The notes: a model not told the origin generated them from the sequence alone. Counted from the stretch's first letter, positions 53,510 through 63,114 are shown. The stretch: 64,000 bases of DNA from Herpetosiphon gulosus (GCF_039545135.1 NZ_BAABRU010000019.1:1-64000), one strand, 5' to 3'. Program-made: numbers and translations.

Positions 53510-54832
53510 ATGCGTCGAATTATCATGAGTACGCTAACCTTGCTAGCGCTAAGTTTATTGCCACGCGCTGCATCGGCCCATGAGTTGTGTTTCAATCAGG
53601 CCACCGAATATTGTCTGAATGATCCGTTTGCTGACTATTGGGAAGAAAATGGGGCTTTGCCAGTTTTTGGTTATCCAATTAGTGCGGCAACTGCACAAAG
53701 TGACCATAGCTTACAATGGACAGAGCGCCATCGGCTCGAAGCATGGCCAGCCAATGCCAATACACCCTATGAAGTGCAGTTGGGCCTAATCGGCAAAGAA
53801 CGCTTGGCCTTGCTCAATCGCCAACCAGAAGCACCCGAATCAGGCCCAATTGATGGTTGTTTATGGTTTGCCGAAACTGGCCACAACGTTTGTGATCAAA
53901 CTTCAAGTGCCGGATTTAAACAATATTGGCAAAATCATGGCTTGGCAGTGCCAGGCTTGGATCGTTATGCTCGCTCATTACAACTATTTGGCTTACCACT
54001 GACCACGCCTCAAATGGAAACCAATGCCAATGGCGATACGGTGATGACCCAATGGTTTGAACGGGCACGTTTCGAGTGGCATCCCAATAATCCCGATGAA
54101 TTTAAAGTGCTGCTAGGCTTGTTGGGTAAAGAAGTTTTTCAACCAATTATCGAGCCACAGCCAACGCCGATTCCAACCCCAATCCCAACCCCAGAACCAC
54201 AGCGTTGTACAGCGGTTTTTCCGGCTCCTAGTGTAATTAGCCTTGCTGAAACCTGTGTGGCGGGCGGCTCATTATTTGCGGTTTCAGGCAAATTCGAGCC
54301 AAATCAAACAATGTTTGCCTATGTAACTCAACCTAATGGCGAAGTAATAACCTTTCCAGTGGTCATTGGCAATAGCCGAAGCCAAACCGATGGAACATTT
54401 TCGCTGGTTGGGGCATTACCAGCCAATGCCAAACCGGGGGTTTATGGAATTACCGTTGAAGGTGGACGCTCAAGCGGGGTAGCCTACTTTGAACTCTATA
54501 CTCCTGCTCAAACTCCAACAACCGATTATGGTGTTGTTCCCGCTTCATCGCCCAATGGCTACGCCTACCCTGATACTGGCCCAATTGGCCAAGTATTCCA
54601 TTATGGTGCTTATGGCTTTGAGCAAAATTCAATCGTATCAGTCTATATTACGGCTCCTAACGGCTCAATTAGTACTGCACGATTCAAGGTAACCGTTGAT
54701 GGCGATGGTAATGCTGGACGTGATGTCGCGTTCCGTACCAACAATCTTGATCTCGTAGGGATTTACGCCATCACGTTTGAAACCACTGATCAACAATATA
54801 AAGTAACCATCTATCACCGAATTACGCTCTAA
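53510..54832 (+). CDS. Secreted protein with Chloroflexota-type YW/GLLG modules and an Ig-like end
   Basis: About 440 residues. The signal peptide (IIMSTLTLLALSLLPRAASA) is followed by two copies of a module of about 75 residues: F..YWEENGALPVFGYPIS..., ...TPYEVQLGLIGKE, then FKQYWQNHGLAVPG..., ...DEFKVLLGLLGKE. I know this module from many Chloroflexota secreted proteins of unknown role. A Pro-rich linker and a C-terminal part with two Ig-like folds follow. The upstream binding site is weak, so the start may be either adjacent ATG (53507 or 53510). Confidence 0.7.
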   Translation: MRRIIMSTLTLLALSLLPRAASAHELCFNQATEYCLNDPFADYWEENGALPVFGYPISAATAQSDHSLQWTERHRLEAWPANANTPYEVQLGLIGKERLALLNRQPEAPESGPIDGCLWFAETGHNVCDQTSSAGFKQYWQNHGLAVPGLDRYARSLQLFGLPLTTPQMETNANGDTVMTQWFERARFEWHPNNPDEFKVLLGLLGKEVFQPIIEPQPTPIPTPIPTPEPQRCTAVFPAPSVISLAETCVAGGSLFAVSGKFEPNQTMFAYVTQPNGEVITFPVVIGNSRSQTDGTFSLVGALPANAKPGVYGITVEGGRSSGVAYFELYTPAQTPTTDYGVVPASSPNGYAYPDTGPIGQVFHYGAYGFEQNSIVSVYITAPNGSISTARFKVTVDGDGNAGRDVAFRTNNLDLVGIYAITFETTDQQYKVTIYHRITL

Positions 54833-54868
54833 ATTTAGAGCCACAATCACCTAAACGAGTGATTTGCC

Positions 54869-54910
54869 ACCGCTAGAGAAGTTGATCTCTAGCGGTTGGA
54901 TTTTAGTTTT
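54869..54910 (+). terminator. Terminator after the secreted protein
   Basis: ACCGCTAGAGA (54869-54879) pairs with TCTCTAGCGGT (54886-54896), loop of six, followed by TTTTAGTTTT. Confidence 0.85.
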
Positions 54911-54941
54911 AGCCTGTTACGACTTTGCCCTAGGCCTCAAC

Positions 54942-56360
54942 TTAGCGAAAATACCAACGTAATGCTCGTTGCAACAGTGGCTTTTCGAGCCAGCGGGTAA
55001 ACGAGCGTTGAGCAGTCATTTTGAGGCCTTGCGAGCGGGTTGGATAAACATTAATCAAGCCACCTAACTTAGATGCGCTTACGCCTGTACCCATCGCCAG
55101 CACTGCTGCATTGATCATATCGCCAGCGCCTTGGCCGATAATATGCACGCCGACGATTTGCTCTTTGCGGCCAACCGCCAAAATTTTGATAAAGCCTTGA
55201 GTTGAATCCTCGGTACGAGCACGGTCGTTGGCACTCCACGGCAACTCATATACCCGCAAACTACTGCCATACTTGGCCCGCGCTTGGTCTTCATTCAAGC
55301 CCACATGGCCTACCTCGGGATCGGTAAAGGTCGCCCAAGGCACTAATTCGTATTTCATGGCGCTTTGGCCTGGAAAAAGTGCATTGCGCAGCACCAAACC
55401 TGCTTCTTGGGCTGCTACATGGGTAAATTGATAGCGCCCAATCACATCGCCACAGGCAAACACCCGTGGGTTACTGGTGCGCAAATATTGGTCAACATGA
55501 ATCCGCTGTTCGGGGTCATACAAAATGCCTGCTGCATCCAAACCTAAATTATGGAGATTTGGAGTACGACCCGCCGCGACTAAAATTGCGTCAGCAACGA
55601 TGGTTTGGGGTTCGTTAGTGGCAGTTTGAATCGTGAGCTGTTTTGCGTCAGCCTGAAGTTCGACTTTGAGGGTTTTGGTGTTGAGGTAAATTTGCAAGCC
55701 CTCGGCTTTAAGCGCTTGAGCCAAAGCCGCGCCCATGGCATGATCATCTTTGGGCAACAGCCGTGGGCCTTGTTGAATAATTGTCACTTCTGCTCCCAAG
55801 CGAAACAGTGCTTGACCTAGCTCACAGCCAATCGGCCCACCACCAAGCACAACAATCCGCTTAGGCAATTGTTCTAACAAAAACACATCTTCGTTGGTAA
55901 GATAGCCCGCCTCGGCCAAACCCGGGATGGTCGGAATTTTGGGATGCGAGCCAGTCGCGATGCAAAAGTGCTTAGCCCGCAGCAATTCGCCATTAACTTC
56001 GACAGTTTGATCATCATAAAAACGCGCACGACCTTCGATCACCCGTGCACCTGCTTGGTGCAGCACCTCAGGCGCATCGTCGTGTTGATAAATTTGCTGT
56101 TGCACCGAATGCACATAGCCCATCACCGCAGCAAAATCGATACTTGGCTGGGCGGTAATCCCATAACGGGCAGCGGTTGCCGTTGTATGGGCAATTTTGG
56201 CAGCGTGAATTAAGCTTTTACTGGGCACACAGCCAGTCCAAGTACAATCGCCACCGAGCTTATTGGCCTCGATTACGGTAATTTTTGCCCCCAACGAAGC
56301 GCCAAATTTTGCAAAGGTAATCCCCGCCGAGCCGCCACCAATTACCAGTAAATCGTCCAT
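54942..56360 (-). CDS. FAD-dependent pyridine nucleotide-disulfide oxidoreductase
   Basis: 472 residues, like dihydrolipoamide dehydrogenase or mercuric reductase. The FAD motif GGGSAGITFAKFGASLGA is near residue 8 and the redox disulfide is in GGDCTWTGCVPSKS. The NAD(P) motif is GGGPIGCELGQALFRLG, and TRSQGLKMTAQ sits where the C-terminal HxxxxE pair would be in lipoamide dehydrogenase, so that classic base is not obvious. No C-terminal Cys pair as in MerA and no mer genes nearby. The electron acceptor is unknown. Confidence 0.85.
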   Translation of the reverse strand: MDDLLVIGGGSAGITFAKFGASLGAKITVIEANKLGGDCTWTGCVPSKSLIHAAKIAHTTATAARYGITAQPSIDFAAVMGYVHSVQQQIYQHDDAPEVLHQAGARVIEGRARFYDDQTVEVNGELLRAKHFCIATGSHPKIPTIPGLAEAGYLTNEDVFLLEQLPKRIVVLGGGPIGCELGQALFRLGAEVTIIQQGPRLLPKDDHAMGAALAQALKAEGLQIYLNTKTLKVELQADAKQLTIQTATNEPQTIVADAILVAAGRTPNLHNLGLDAAGILYDPEQRIHVDQYLRTSNPRVFACGDVIGRYQFTHVAAQEAGLVLRNALFPGQSAMKYELVPWATFTDPEVGHVGLNEDQARAKYGSSLRVYELPWSANDRARTEDSTQGFIKILAVGRKEQIVGVHIIGQGAGDMINAAVLAMGTGVSASKLGGLINVYPTRSQGLKMTAQRSFTRWLEKPLLQRALRWYFR

Positions 56361-56618
56361 GCATGCTCCTTATATCGAGGGATCAGGGGCCAGGGGTCAG
56401 TAATCCACGCAGGATACAAAAATCGAAACCGCGAAGATCGCGAAGATCGCAAAGCATTTAAACCCAGAAATGTATCGTCCAAACCCCGCCCCCCAACAAC
56501 CGATCCCCAAACTTTATGTTCTATGCTCTTTACTATACTGCCACACTTGCCAAGCAATTCTAAACGATTGCGAAATATTTATTGGCTATTGACGTTTCCA
56601 ACCAATCTCCGATAGCCA

Positions 56619-56667
56619 CCCTCATCCCTTATCCCTTATCCCTTATCCCTCATCCCTCATCCCTCAT
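56619..56667. repeat. Seven tandem heptamers CCCT(C/T)AT
   Basis: Order of the seven units: CCCTCAT, three CCCTTAT, three CCCTCAT, without interruption. It lies upstream of the promoter of the BMP lipoprotein gene, so copy number could alter promoter spacing or folding. Confidence 0.85.
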
Positions 56668-56708
56668 ACTTTATACTGCGCCGTGTTATGTTATAATCAA
56701 CGCCAATG

Positions 56709-56782
56709 CATGTCGCCATTCCCCACGCGTTGCGGGTGACATGGTTTTTGGGGAGCTACAGATACACTTTTATTTTAGGAGG
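56709..56782 (+). promoter_or_regulatory. Riboswitch-like leader with attenuator and masked ribosome binding site
   Basis: A 9-bp stem (56709-56717 with 56735-56743, one G-U pair) is followed by TTTTT, as in an attenuator. Loop bases TCCCCA (56720-56725) can pair with TGGGGA (56749-56754), which would form a pseudoknot over the T-run. Further down, GGAGG (56778-56782) faces CCTCC three bases later, so the ribosome site itself can fold away. No known riboswitch class is recognised. Confidence 0.45.
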
Positions 56783-56791
56783 GTTCCTCCC

Positions 56792-57952
56792 ATGAACAAA
56801 CGCATGATTGCGTTCATGATGCTGTTGGTCTTGATGATTCCGGTGTTGGCTGCTTGTGGCACCGAAACCGCTGCAACCACAGCTCCAGCGGCTACCGCCA
56901 CCACCGAAGCAGCTGCTCCAACGGCAACTGCTGCTGCCGAAGTAACCGCTAGCCCAGCCACCGAAGCAACCGCTGTGGCAACCGCTGCGGCAACCGCCGA
57001 AGCAACCACCGGTGCTAGCAACCCGAGCGACATCAAAATCGGTTTGGTTACCGACGTTGGTAAAGTCGATGACGGTACCTTCAACCAATTCGCTTTCGAA
57101 GGCTTGAAACGCGCCGAAACCGAACTCGGCGTGAAGATCGACTACATCGAAACCATCGATCCAAAAGACTACGAAAAGAACATCGAACAATTCGCTAGCC
57201 AAGGCTATGATTTGATCATCGGCGTAGGCTTCTTGATGGGCGATGCAATCAAAGCCGCTGCTTCAAAATACCCTGACTTGAAGTTTGCCATTGTTGACTT
57301 CGCTTACGAACCAGCATTAACAAACGTCAAGGGCTTGGTCTTCTCAGAAGATGAATCAGCCTTTATCGCTGGCGCTTTGGCCGCAATGGTTTCAAAGAGC
57401 GGCAAAATCGGTGCTGTTGGCGGTAAGGAACAAGTTCCTGCGGTCAAGAAGTTTGTGCTTGGTTACGAAGCTGGCGCTAAATACGTCAACGCCGACATCC
57501 AAGTCAGCAAAGTTTACATCGACTCATTCACCGACCCAACCGCTGGCGGCGAAGCTGCTAAAACCCAAATCGCTGAAGGCGCAGACGTAATCTTCGGTGC
57601 TGGTGGCCAAACTGGCTCAGGCGCAATCAAGACCGCTGCCGATAACAATGTCTTCGTGATTGGCGTTGACCAAGACGAATACAACACCACCTTCAAAAAA
57701 GGCCCAGCCCCAATGTTGATCACCAGCGCTATGAAGCGCGTTGACAACGCTGTGTTCGATGTGGTCAAGGAAGTTGTCGATGGCACCTTCGCTGGTGGCT
57801 TGTACTTGGGCAACGCTGCAAACGGCGGGATCGACTACGCTCCATTCCACGATGCTGAATCAGCCTTGCCAGCCGACGCTAAAGCCAAACTTGACGAAAT
57901 CAAGAAGGGCTTGGCCGATGGCACGATTACCACTGGCGTTACCTTGAACTAA
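56792..57952 (+). CDS. BMP-family lipoprotein, substrate-binding protein of ABC importer
   Basis: 386 residues. A lipoprotein signal (MLLVLMIPVLAAC) precedes an Ala/Thr-rich linker of about 50 residues. A Med/BMP (PnrA-like) periplasmic-binding fold follows: IGLVTDVGKVDDGTFNQFAFEGL, YDLIIGVGFLMGDAI and VFVIGVDQDEY. Such proteins bind nucleosides. ATG 56792 has AGGAGG nine bases upstream. The downstream ATPase and two permeases complete the importer. Confidence 0.93.
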   Translation: MNKRMIAFMMLLVLMIPVLAACGTETAATTAPAATATTEAAAPTATAAAEVTASPATEATAVATAAATAEATTGASNPSDIKIGLVTDVGKVDDGTFNQFAFEGLKRAETELGVKIDYIETIDPKDYEKNIEQFASQGYDLIIGVGFLMGDAIKAAASKYPDLKFAIVDFAYEPALTNVKGLVFSEDESAFIAGALAAMVSKSGKIGAVGGKEQVPAVKKFVLGYEAGAKYVNADIQVSKVYIDSFTDPTAGGEAAKTQIAEGADVIFGAGGQTGSGAIKTAADNNVFVIGVDQDEYNTTFKKGPAPMLITSAMKRVDNAVFDVVKEVVDGTFAGGLYLGNAANGGIDYAPFHDAESALPADAKAKLDEIKKGLADGTITTGVTLN

Positions 57953-57979
57953 TTGTTGCCGCAAGGCACAACCCCGTGG

Positions 57980-58018
57980 AAGGGCTGCGTTCGTCATGAC
58001 GCAGCCCTTCTACTTTTT
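57980..58018 (+). terminator. Terminator/attenuator after the BMP lipoprotein gene
   Basis: AAGGGCTGCGT (57980-57990) pairs perfectly with ACGCAGCCCTT (57999-58009), loop of eight, then CTACTTTTT. Partial read-through would give excess binding protein over the membrane parts. Confidence 0.85.
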
Positions 58019-58154
58019 GTGTGGTATTATCAGCATATACAGCACAGCAACTCGAACAACCCGGGACACGTTTTGCCACCGTCTGGCAGCCAACAGCGTG
58101 GTTGTTCTGCATATTTGAGGCAATGCTGCCTCTTTGATTAACTAGGAGTCTTGT

Positions 58155-59690
58155 GTGACAGCGAACGTCGTACCTGCGTTGGAAGTCCGCAATATCACCA
58201 AGCAATTCCCCGGGGTTTTGGCCAACGACCAGATCTCTTTTACCCTACTCCCCGGTGAAATCCACGCCTTCCTTGGTGAAAATGGCGCGGGTAAATCCAC
58301 CCTCATGAACATCTTGTACGGCTTGTATGACCCCGATCAAGGCGAGATTTTGATCAACGGCAAATTGGCCAAGATCAAAAATCCGGCTGATGCGATTCGG
58401 CTTGGTTTAGGCATGGTACACCAAGAATATGCGCTCGTTGATACCCTAACGGTCACCGAGAACATTATTCTGGGCACTGAATTGCGCAATGGTCCGATTC
58501 TCAATGCCAAAGAAGCCAGTCAACGGGTGCGCGAGCTTTCCGAGCAATATGGCTTGGCCGTACCACCCGATGCCATCGTCGGCGATTTACCGGTCGGTGT
58601 GCAGCAACGGGTCGAAATTTTGAAGGCGCTCTATCGCAATGTCAATATGTTGATTCTCGATGAACCAACTGCCGTATTGACTCCCCAAGAGGCCGATGAC
58701 CTTTTTCGGGTTATGCGTGAATTGGCCGATCAGGGCAAGGCGCTGATTTTTATTACTCACAAATTACGTGAAGTGCGCGAAGTTGCCGACCGAATTACGG
58801 TGTTGCGCCGTGGTAAGGTTGTCGGCGACGCAGACCCCAAAACTGCCAGCGAAGGTCAATTAGCCGCGCTGATGGTTGGTCGCGATGTTGTCTTGAAAGT
58901 TGACAAAACTACGGCCAATCCTGGCGATGCGGTATTGAAAGTTCGCAACCTCAAACTACGCGATGAGCGTGGCATAACCGTGCTTGATGATGTCTCGCTC
59001 GATGTCCATGCTGGCGAGGTTTTGGGAATTGCAGGGGTGCAAGGCAACGGCCAAACTGAGTTGGTTGAGGCGATTACAGGCTTACAGCATTTGCCAACTG
59101 GCTCAATTGAGTTACTGGGCAAAGATATTACCAATCGCCCGCCGCGCTCAATTACTGAACAAGGTGTCGCCTACATTCCCGAAGATCGCAAAGGCACAGG
59201 CTTGGTGCTTGGCTATAGCATCCGCGATAATTTGGTGCTTTCAACCTATTACAAAGCACCATTTACCAAAGGCTTGACCTTCAACGATGCGGCAATCGAC
59301 GAAAATGCCAAAGAACTGATTGAAACTTTTGATGTGCGCACACCCAGCGCCACTACCACTGCTGGTTCGCTGTCAGGTGGTAATCAACAAAAAATTATTG
59401 TGGCGCGTGAATTTACCCGCGAAAACCGCTTGCTGATTGCTTCACAACCGACGCGCGGGATTGACGTTGGCTCGATTGAATTTATTCACAACCAAATTAT
59501 TAAACAGCGCGATGCAGGGCTAGCGGTCTTATTGGTTTCGGCAGAGCTTGATGAAGTGCTGGCCTTAGCCGACCGCGTTGCTGTGATGTACCACGGCAAG
59601 ATTGTTGGCATTCTCCCGATTGCCGAAGCTACGCGCGAGCGTGTTGGCCTGTTGATGGCCGGTATTCAGGAGCAACCCAATGGCAAATGA
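58155..59690 (+). CDS. Nucleoside-type ABC importer ATPase (two ABC domains)
   Basis: 511 residues with tandem ATPase domains. The first has GENGAGKSTLMNILYG and MLILDEPTAVLTPQE; the second has GVQGNGQTELVEAI (degenerate Walker A), LSGGNQQKIIVARE and IASQPTRGIDVG. This matches the YufO/NupA (RbsA-like) class. The start is GTG 58155, shortly after AGGAG. It overlaps the permease by 11 bases. Confidence 0.93.
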   Translation: MTANVVPALEVRNITKQFPGVLANDQISFTLLPGEIHAFLGENGAGKSTLMNILYGLYDPDQGEILINGKLAKIKNPADAIRLGLGMVHQEYALVDTLTVTENIILGTELRNGPILNAKEASQRVRELSEQYGLAVPPDAIVGDLPVGVQQRVEILKALYRNVNMLILDEPTAVLTPQEADDLFRVMRELADQGKALIFITHKLREVREVADRITVLRRGKVVGDADPKTASEGQLAALMVGRDVVLKVDKTTANPGDAVLKVRNLKLRDERGITVLDDVSLDVHAGEVLGIAGVQGNGQTELVEAITGLQHLPTGSIELLGKDITNRPPRSITEQGVAYIPEDRKGTGLVLGYSIRDNLVLSTYYKAPFTKGLTFNDAAIDENAKELIETFDVRTPSATTTAGSLSGGNQQKIIVAREFTRENRLLIASQPTRGIDVGSIEFIHNQIIKQRDAGLAVLLVSAELDEVLALADRVAVMYHGKIVGILPIAEATRERVGLLMAGIQEQPNGK

Positions 59691-61008
59691 GCAACAAGCC
59701 CCCGCTGAGACCCAAAAACCCGCCGAACCCAAGCCCACCAAACCTAGCTTGCCTTGGCTTAGTGAAGCAATCGTGCCGCTCTTGGCAATTCTAACGGCGG
59801 TCTTGATCGGCGCAGTGATCGTCTTTATTTCAATTCCCAGCAATAAGCTGCCAGCCTTTGATCTGAGCTTGTATGGCAGCCGCAGCGATTGGTTTTTCAG
59901 CACCTTGCCCGAACGTTTACGGGTAACGCTGAGTGCCTTCACTGGTTTGTTCTCAGGCGCATTTGGCGATTGGAGCAAACCAAGCACAATTCCAGGTGCA
60001 ATCAGCAATACCCTAGTTGAATCAACGCCCTACATTTTGGCTGGTTTGGCCGTGGCAGTCACCTTTAAGGCTGGCTTGTTCAATGTTGGCGCTGAAGGTC
60101 AATTGTTGATGGGCGCACTTGGTAGCGTCGCTGTTGCCGCTTTTATGCCCCAATGGTTCGGCGTTGCCTCACTACCAGCGATTATTCACTTGCCAGCAGC
60201 TTTGCTGGCGGGGGTATTGGCTGGCGCAATGTGGGGGATTATTCCAGGCTATCTCAGGGCCAAAACTGGAGCGCATGAAGTTATTACGACAATCATGCTC
60301 AACTATATTGCCCTGCAAATTATGGATTATCTGATCAACGGCGTGATGAAAGATAAAAGCGCCACCCTGCAACGCACGCCCTTCATCCACGAAAATGCTG
60401 CCTTGCCGCGGATTGTCAGTAAAGCTACTGACCCAAGTTTAACGGGTGGGCAAGCCTATCCGCGTTTATTTACAACCACCGACAGCGCTTGGGATCTACG
60501 GATTCACATGGGGATTGTGATTGCATTTCTCATGGTTGGCCTAATTTGGTGGTTGATGAATCGCACACCCAAAGGCTTTGAAATCAAAACCGTGGGCGAA
60601 AACCCCGAAGCCGCCCGCTATGCTGGCATGAATATCACTGGCACGGTGGTTGGAGCAATGGGCATTTCAGGCGCGTTGGCGGGCTTGGCTGGCACAAGTC
60701 AAGTAATTGGCTTGGAATATAACCTCAAGGCCGTGTTCTCCAGTGGCTTGGGCTTCGATAGTTTGGCAATTGCCTTGCTCGCCAAGAGTAATCCAATTGC
60801 GATTGTTCCGGCAGCGCTGTTCTGGGGCGCGTTACGCACGGGCGCAGGCGCGATGCAAATTAACACGGGGATTTCAATCAACCTGATCAACATTATTCAA
60901 GCTTTAGTGATTATGTTTATTGCTGCCGACCAAATTGTGCGCTGGATTTATCGTATCAAGCAAGCTGAAGGTGGCAAAATCACGTTTAACCGTAGCTGGG
61001 GTAAGTAG
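59680..61008 (+). CDS. ABC importer permease 1 (YufP-like)
   Basis: 442 residues with about ten membrane segments of the branched-chain/nucleoside permease family (TLVESTPYILAGLAVAVTFKAGLFNVGAEGQ split here by function, GAHEVITTIMLNYIALQIMDYL, and the cytoplasmic EAA-like loop KTVGENPEAARYAGMNI). It begins within the ATPase gene, with AGGAG seven bases before ATG. Confidence 0.92.
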   Translation: MANEQQAPAETQKPAEPKPTKPSLPWLSEAIVPLLAILTAVLIGAVIVFISIPSNKLPAFDLSLYGSRSDWFFSTLPERLRVTLSAFTGLFSGAFGDWSKPSTIPGAISNTLVESTPYILAGLAVAVTFKAGLFNVGAEGQLLMGALGSVAVAAFMPQWFGVASLPAIIHLPAALLAGVLAGAMWGIIPGYLRAKTGAHEVITTIMLNYIALQIMDYLINGVMKDKSATLQRTPFIHENAALPRIVSKATDPSLTGGQAYPRLFTTTDSAWDLRIHMGIVIAFLMVGLIWWLMNRTPKGFEIKTVGENPEAARYAGMNITGTVVGAMGISGALAGLAGTSQVIGLEYNLKAVFSSGLGFDSLAIALLAKSNPIAIVPAALFWGALRTGAGAMQINTGISINLINIIQALVIMFIAADQIVRWIYRIKQAEGGKITFNRSWGK

Positions 61009-61056
61009 CGCCAGCGCCGTCGCTCTTGAATTTTTTAACCTTTACGGTGGATTTGT

Positions 61057-62394
61057 ATGAAATTTACACGCGCACGCGGGGTTGGCCTGCTCGGGATTTT
61101 CATCGCGATTGTCCTGATTTTTGCAGTCAATAACAGCCTCGGCAATAAAATCACTGAAAAAAGCAAAATCCAATCAATTTGGGGTTTTACTAGCACGATT
61201 CGAATTCCCGATAGTGCCAAAATGAAGGAAGATCCCAAAGCACCGCCAGTCGCCGCGATCGAACTGCCCACCATGATCACGATTAGCTTGATCTGTGGGG
61301 CATTAGTGTTAGCAGGTGGCTCGCTGATCGCCAAGAATCCTGAACGCGGTTGGGTTGCTCCGTATATGAGCAGCGTAATTGCCCTTGGTTTCTTTTCGAT
61401 TTTGCTCTGGGCGGTCGCCAACAACAGCGTTGACCTCTCGGATACACTCTCGCGGGTGGTGCGGCTTGGCACACCAATCGCAATTGGGGCACTGGCAGGG
61501 ATCGTCTGTGAGCGCTCAGGTGTGGTCAATATCGGGATCGAAGGCATGATGTTGACGGCAGCCTGTTTTGGCTATGCTGCTGCCGCGATCTCAGCCCGCG
61601 CAATCTATGGCGATGCCTTGCCCGAAAGTGCCGTCAGAGGTGTCGTTTGGATGCCCTTGATCATCGGAATTTTGGGCGCAATCGTAACTGGCGGCATGAT
61701 GGCTGCCTTGCATGCTTGGCTCTCAATTCGCTTCAAAGTTGACCAAGTAATCAGCGGTACGGTGATCAATATTATGGCAGTTGGGATTACCGGTTTTACC
61801 CGCACCAACTTTTTGCTCAAATTTGAATCGCCCTTGCGAACAGGCTTGCCGCAAATGCCACTTGGGCCGTTGGCCGATATCCCATTGCTTGGACCGATTC
61901 TGTTTGATCACAAACCAATCACCTATTTGATGATTCTGATGGTGTTTGGCCTAAACTTCTTCCTGTTTCGCACGGTTTGGGGCTTGCGAACCCGCGCAAT
62001 CGGCGAACACCCCAAAGCTGCCGATACCGTCGGGATCAACGTCAATCGCATGCGTTATCGCAACGTAATTATTGGCGGGATGATCGCTGGGGTAGCAGGG
62101 GCTTGGTTCTCACTAGAAGGCTCGTTTGGCTTTGACGATGGCATGACCAGTGGTCAAGGTTTTATCTCATTGGCCGCGATGATCTTCGGCAAGTGGAATC
62201 CAATTGGAGCCTTTGGTGGCTCGTTGCTCTTCTCATCTGCCGATGCCTTGCAGCTCAAAGTACAGGCCTATAGCTTCGATTTGCCATCGCAATTTATGCA
62301 AATGTTGCCGTATGTGGTAACGCTAATTGTATTAGCTGGGGTGATTGGCCGCGCCCGACCACCAGCCGCCTCGGGCAAAGTGTACGAAAAATAA
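61057..62394 (+). CDS. ABC importer permease 2 (YufQ-like)
   Basis: 445 residues, the second membrane subunit: LVRLGTPIAIGALAG-type entry (here VVRLGTPIAIGALAG), NIGIEGMMLTAACFGY, VDQVISGTVINIMAVG and the coupling loop RAIGEHPKAADTVGINV. It ends in a hydrophobic helix. An N-terminal extension of about 130 residues with three more helices precedes the core, longer than the usual 310-320 residues. Confidence 0.92.
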   Translation: MKFTRARGVGLLGIFIAIVLIFAVNNSLGNKITEKSKIQSIWGFTSTIRIPDSAKMKEDPKAPPVAAIELPTMITISLICGALVLAGGSLIAKNPERGWVAPYMSSVIALGFFSILLWAVANNSVDLSDTLSRVVRLGTPIAIGALAGIVCERSGVVNIGIEGMMLTAACFGYAAAAISARAIYGDALPESAVRGVVWMPLIIGILGAIVTGGMMAALHAWLSIRFKVDQVISGTVINIMAVGITGFTRTNFLLKFESPLRTGLPQMPLGPLADIPLLGPILFDHKPITYLMILMVFGLNFFLFRTVWGLRTRAIGEHPKAADTVGINVNRMRYRNVIIGGMIAGVAGAWFSLEGSFGFDDGMTSGQGFISLAAMIFGKWNPIGAFGGSLLFSSADALQLKVQAYSFDLPSQFMQMLPYVVTLIVLAGVIGRARPPAASGKVYEK

Positions 62395-62417
62395 GCAGCC
62401 TTTGCGCAACCTTGTTC

Positions 62418-62449
62418 AATGCCATTCCGTAGCAACGCGGAGTGGCATT
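62418..62449 (+). terminator. Hairpin after the ABC importer operon
   Basis: AATGCCATTCCG (62418-62429) pairs with CGGAGTGGCATT (62438-62449), one T-G pair, loop of eight. Only a short T-run follows. Confidence 0.7.
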
Positions 62450-62544
62450 GGCGTTTAAGTGCATTGTTCTTGCTCTTCTCAGCAGCCAAGCCATCGTCTA
62501 TACTAGGTTTGTAACTCAATTTTGTGTGTTCTTGGAGGTATTTT

Positions 62545-63114
62545 GTGAGCAATCAACCACCATATGGTCAACAACCGCAGCAACCAGGCTATCCACCGCA
62601 ACAACCGTATGGTCAACAACCAGGCTACCCACCACAACAGCCAGGTTACCCGCCGTATGGTCAACAGCCCTATGGTTACCCACCACAACCTCAAAAGCGC
62701 GGCGGTTGTCTCAAATTTGGGATTATTGGATCGCTTGTCTTATTGTTGCTTTGTGGGATTGGGGGTTATTTCATATTCAAAAGCACGGTTGGGGATGCTA
62801 CGGCAACCGTTGATAACTTTATGAAGGCCGGGGTTGCTAATGATTTCAACGCCGCCAAAGCCCTGGTGGATAGCAGCGTGCTCCCCGATGCTGAACTCGA
62901 AGGTTTATTGAGCCAACGTGAGCTATTTGAAGGCTATACAGGCCTTGGCGCGATACCAAGTAACACCAGTGCCAATAGCAATACCGGCGAAGCAGCAACC
63001 CTTGATATGACCGGAGCACTCAATTATTCAAGTGGTTCGGGAACCTACACCGTAAAAATGATTCGCGTCGGTTCAGATTGGGTTATTCAAGGCATTCGAA
63101 TCCGCCGTAATTAA
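62545..63114 (+). CDS. Small membrane protein with Pro/Gln/Tyr-rich head and extracytoplasmic domain
   Basis: About 189 residues. The first 50 residues are repeats of the GYPPQQPYGQQP kind, encoded by imperfect DNA repeats. A membrane segment (IIGSLVLLLLCGIGGYFIF) is followed by a small domain of about 100 residues that resembles NTF2-like/DUF4878 folds (VDNFMKAGVANDFNAAKALV, ending KMIRVGSDWVIQGIRI). The start is GTG 62545, with GGAGG six bases upstream; the longer frame has no site. Function unknown. Confidence 0.75.
   Translation: MSNQPPYGQQPQQPGYPPQQPYGQQPGYPPQQPGYPPYGQQPYGYPPQPQKRGGCLKFGIIGSLVLLLLCGIGGYFIFKSTVGDATATVDNFMKAGVANDFNAAKALVDSSVLPDAELEGLLSQRELFEGYTGLGAIPSNTSANSNTGEAATLDMTGALNYSSGSGTYTVKMIRVGSDWVIQGIRIRRN

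Larger units (their letters stand above)
56361..56791. other. Repeat-rich intergenic region and leader of the BMP gene
   Basis: 56378-56402 holds a dispersed G-rich repeat. 56420-56455 holds CGCGAAGATCGCGAAGATCG. 56510-56535 holds the TATGTTCTATGCTC repeat. 56619-56667 is a heptamer array. An extended -10 (TGTTATAAT, 56689-56697) then starts the leader of the lipoprotein gene. Confidence 0.6.
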
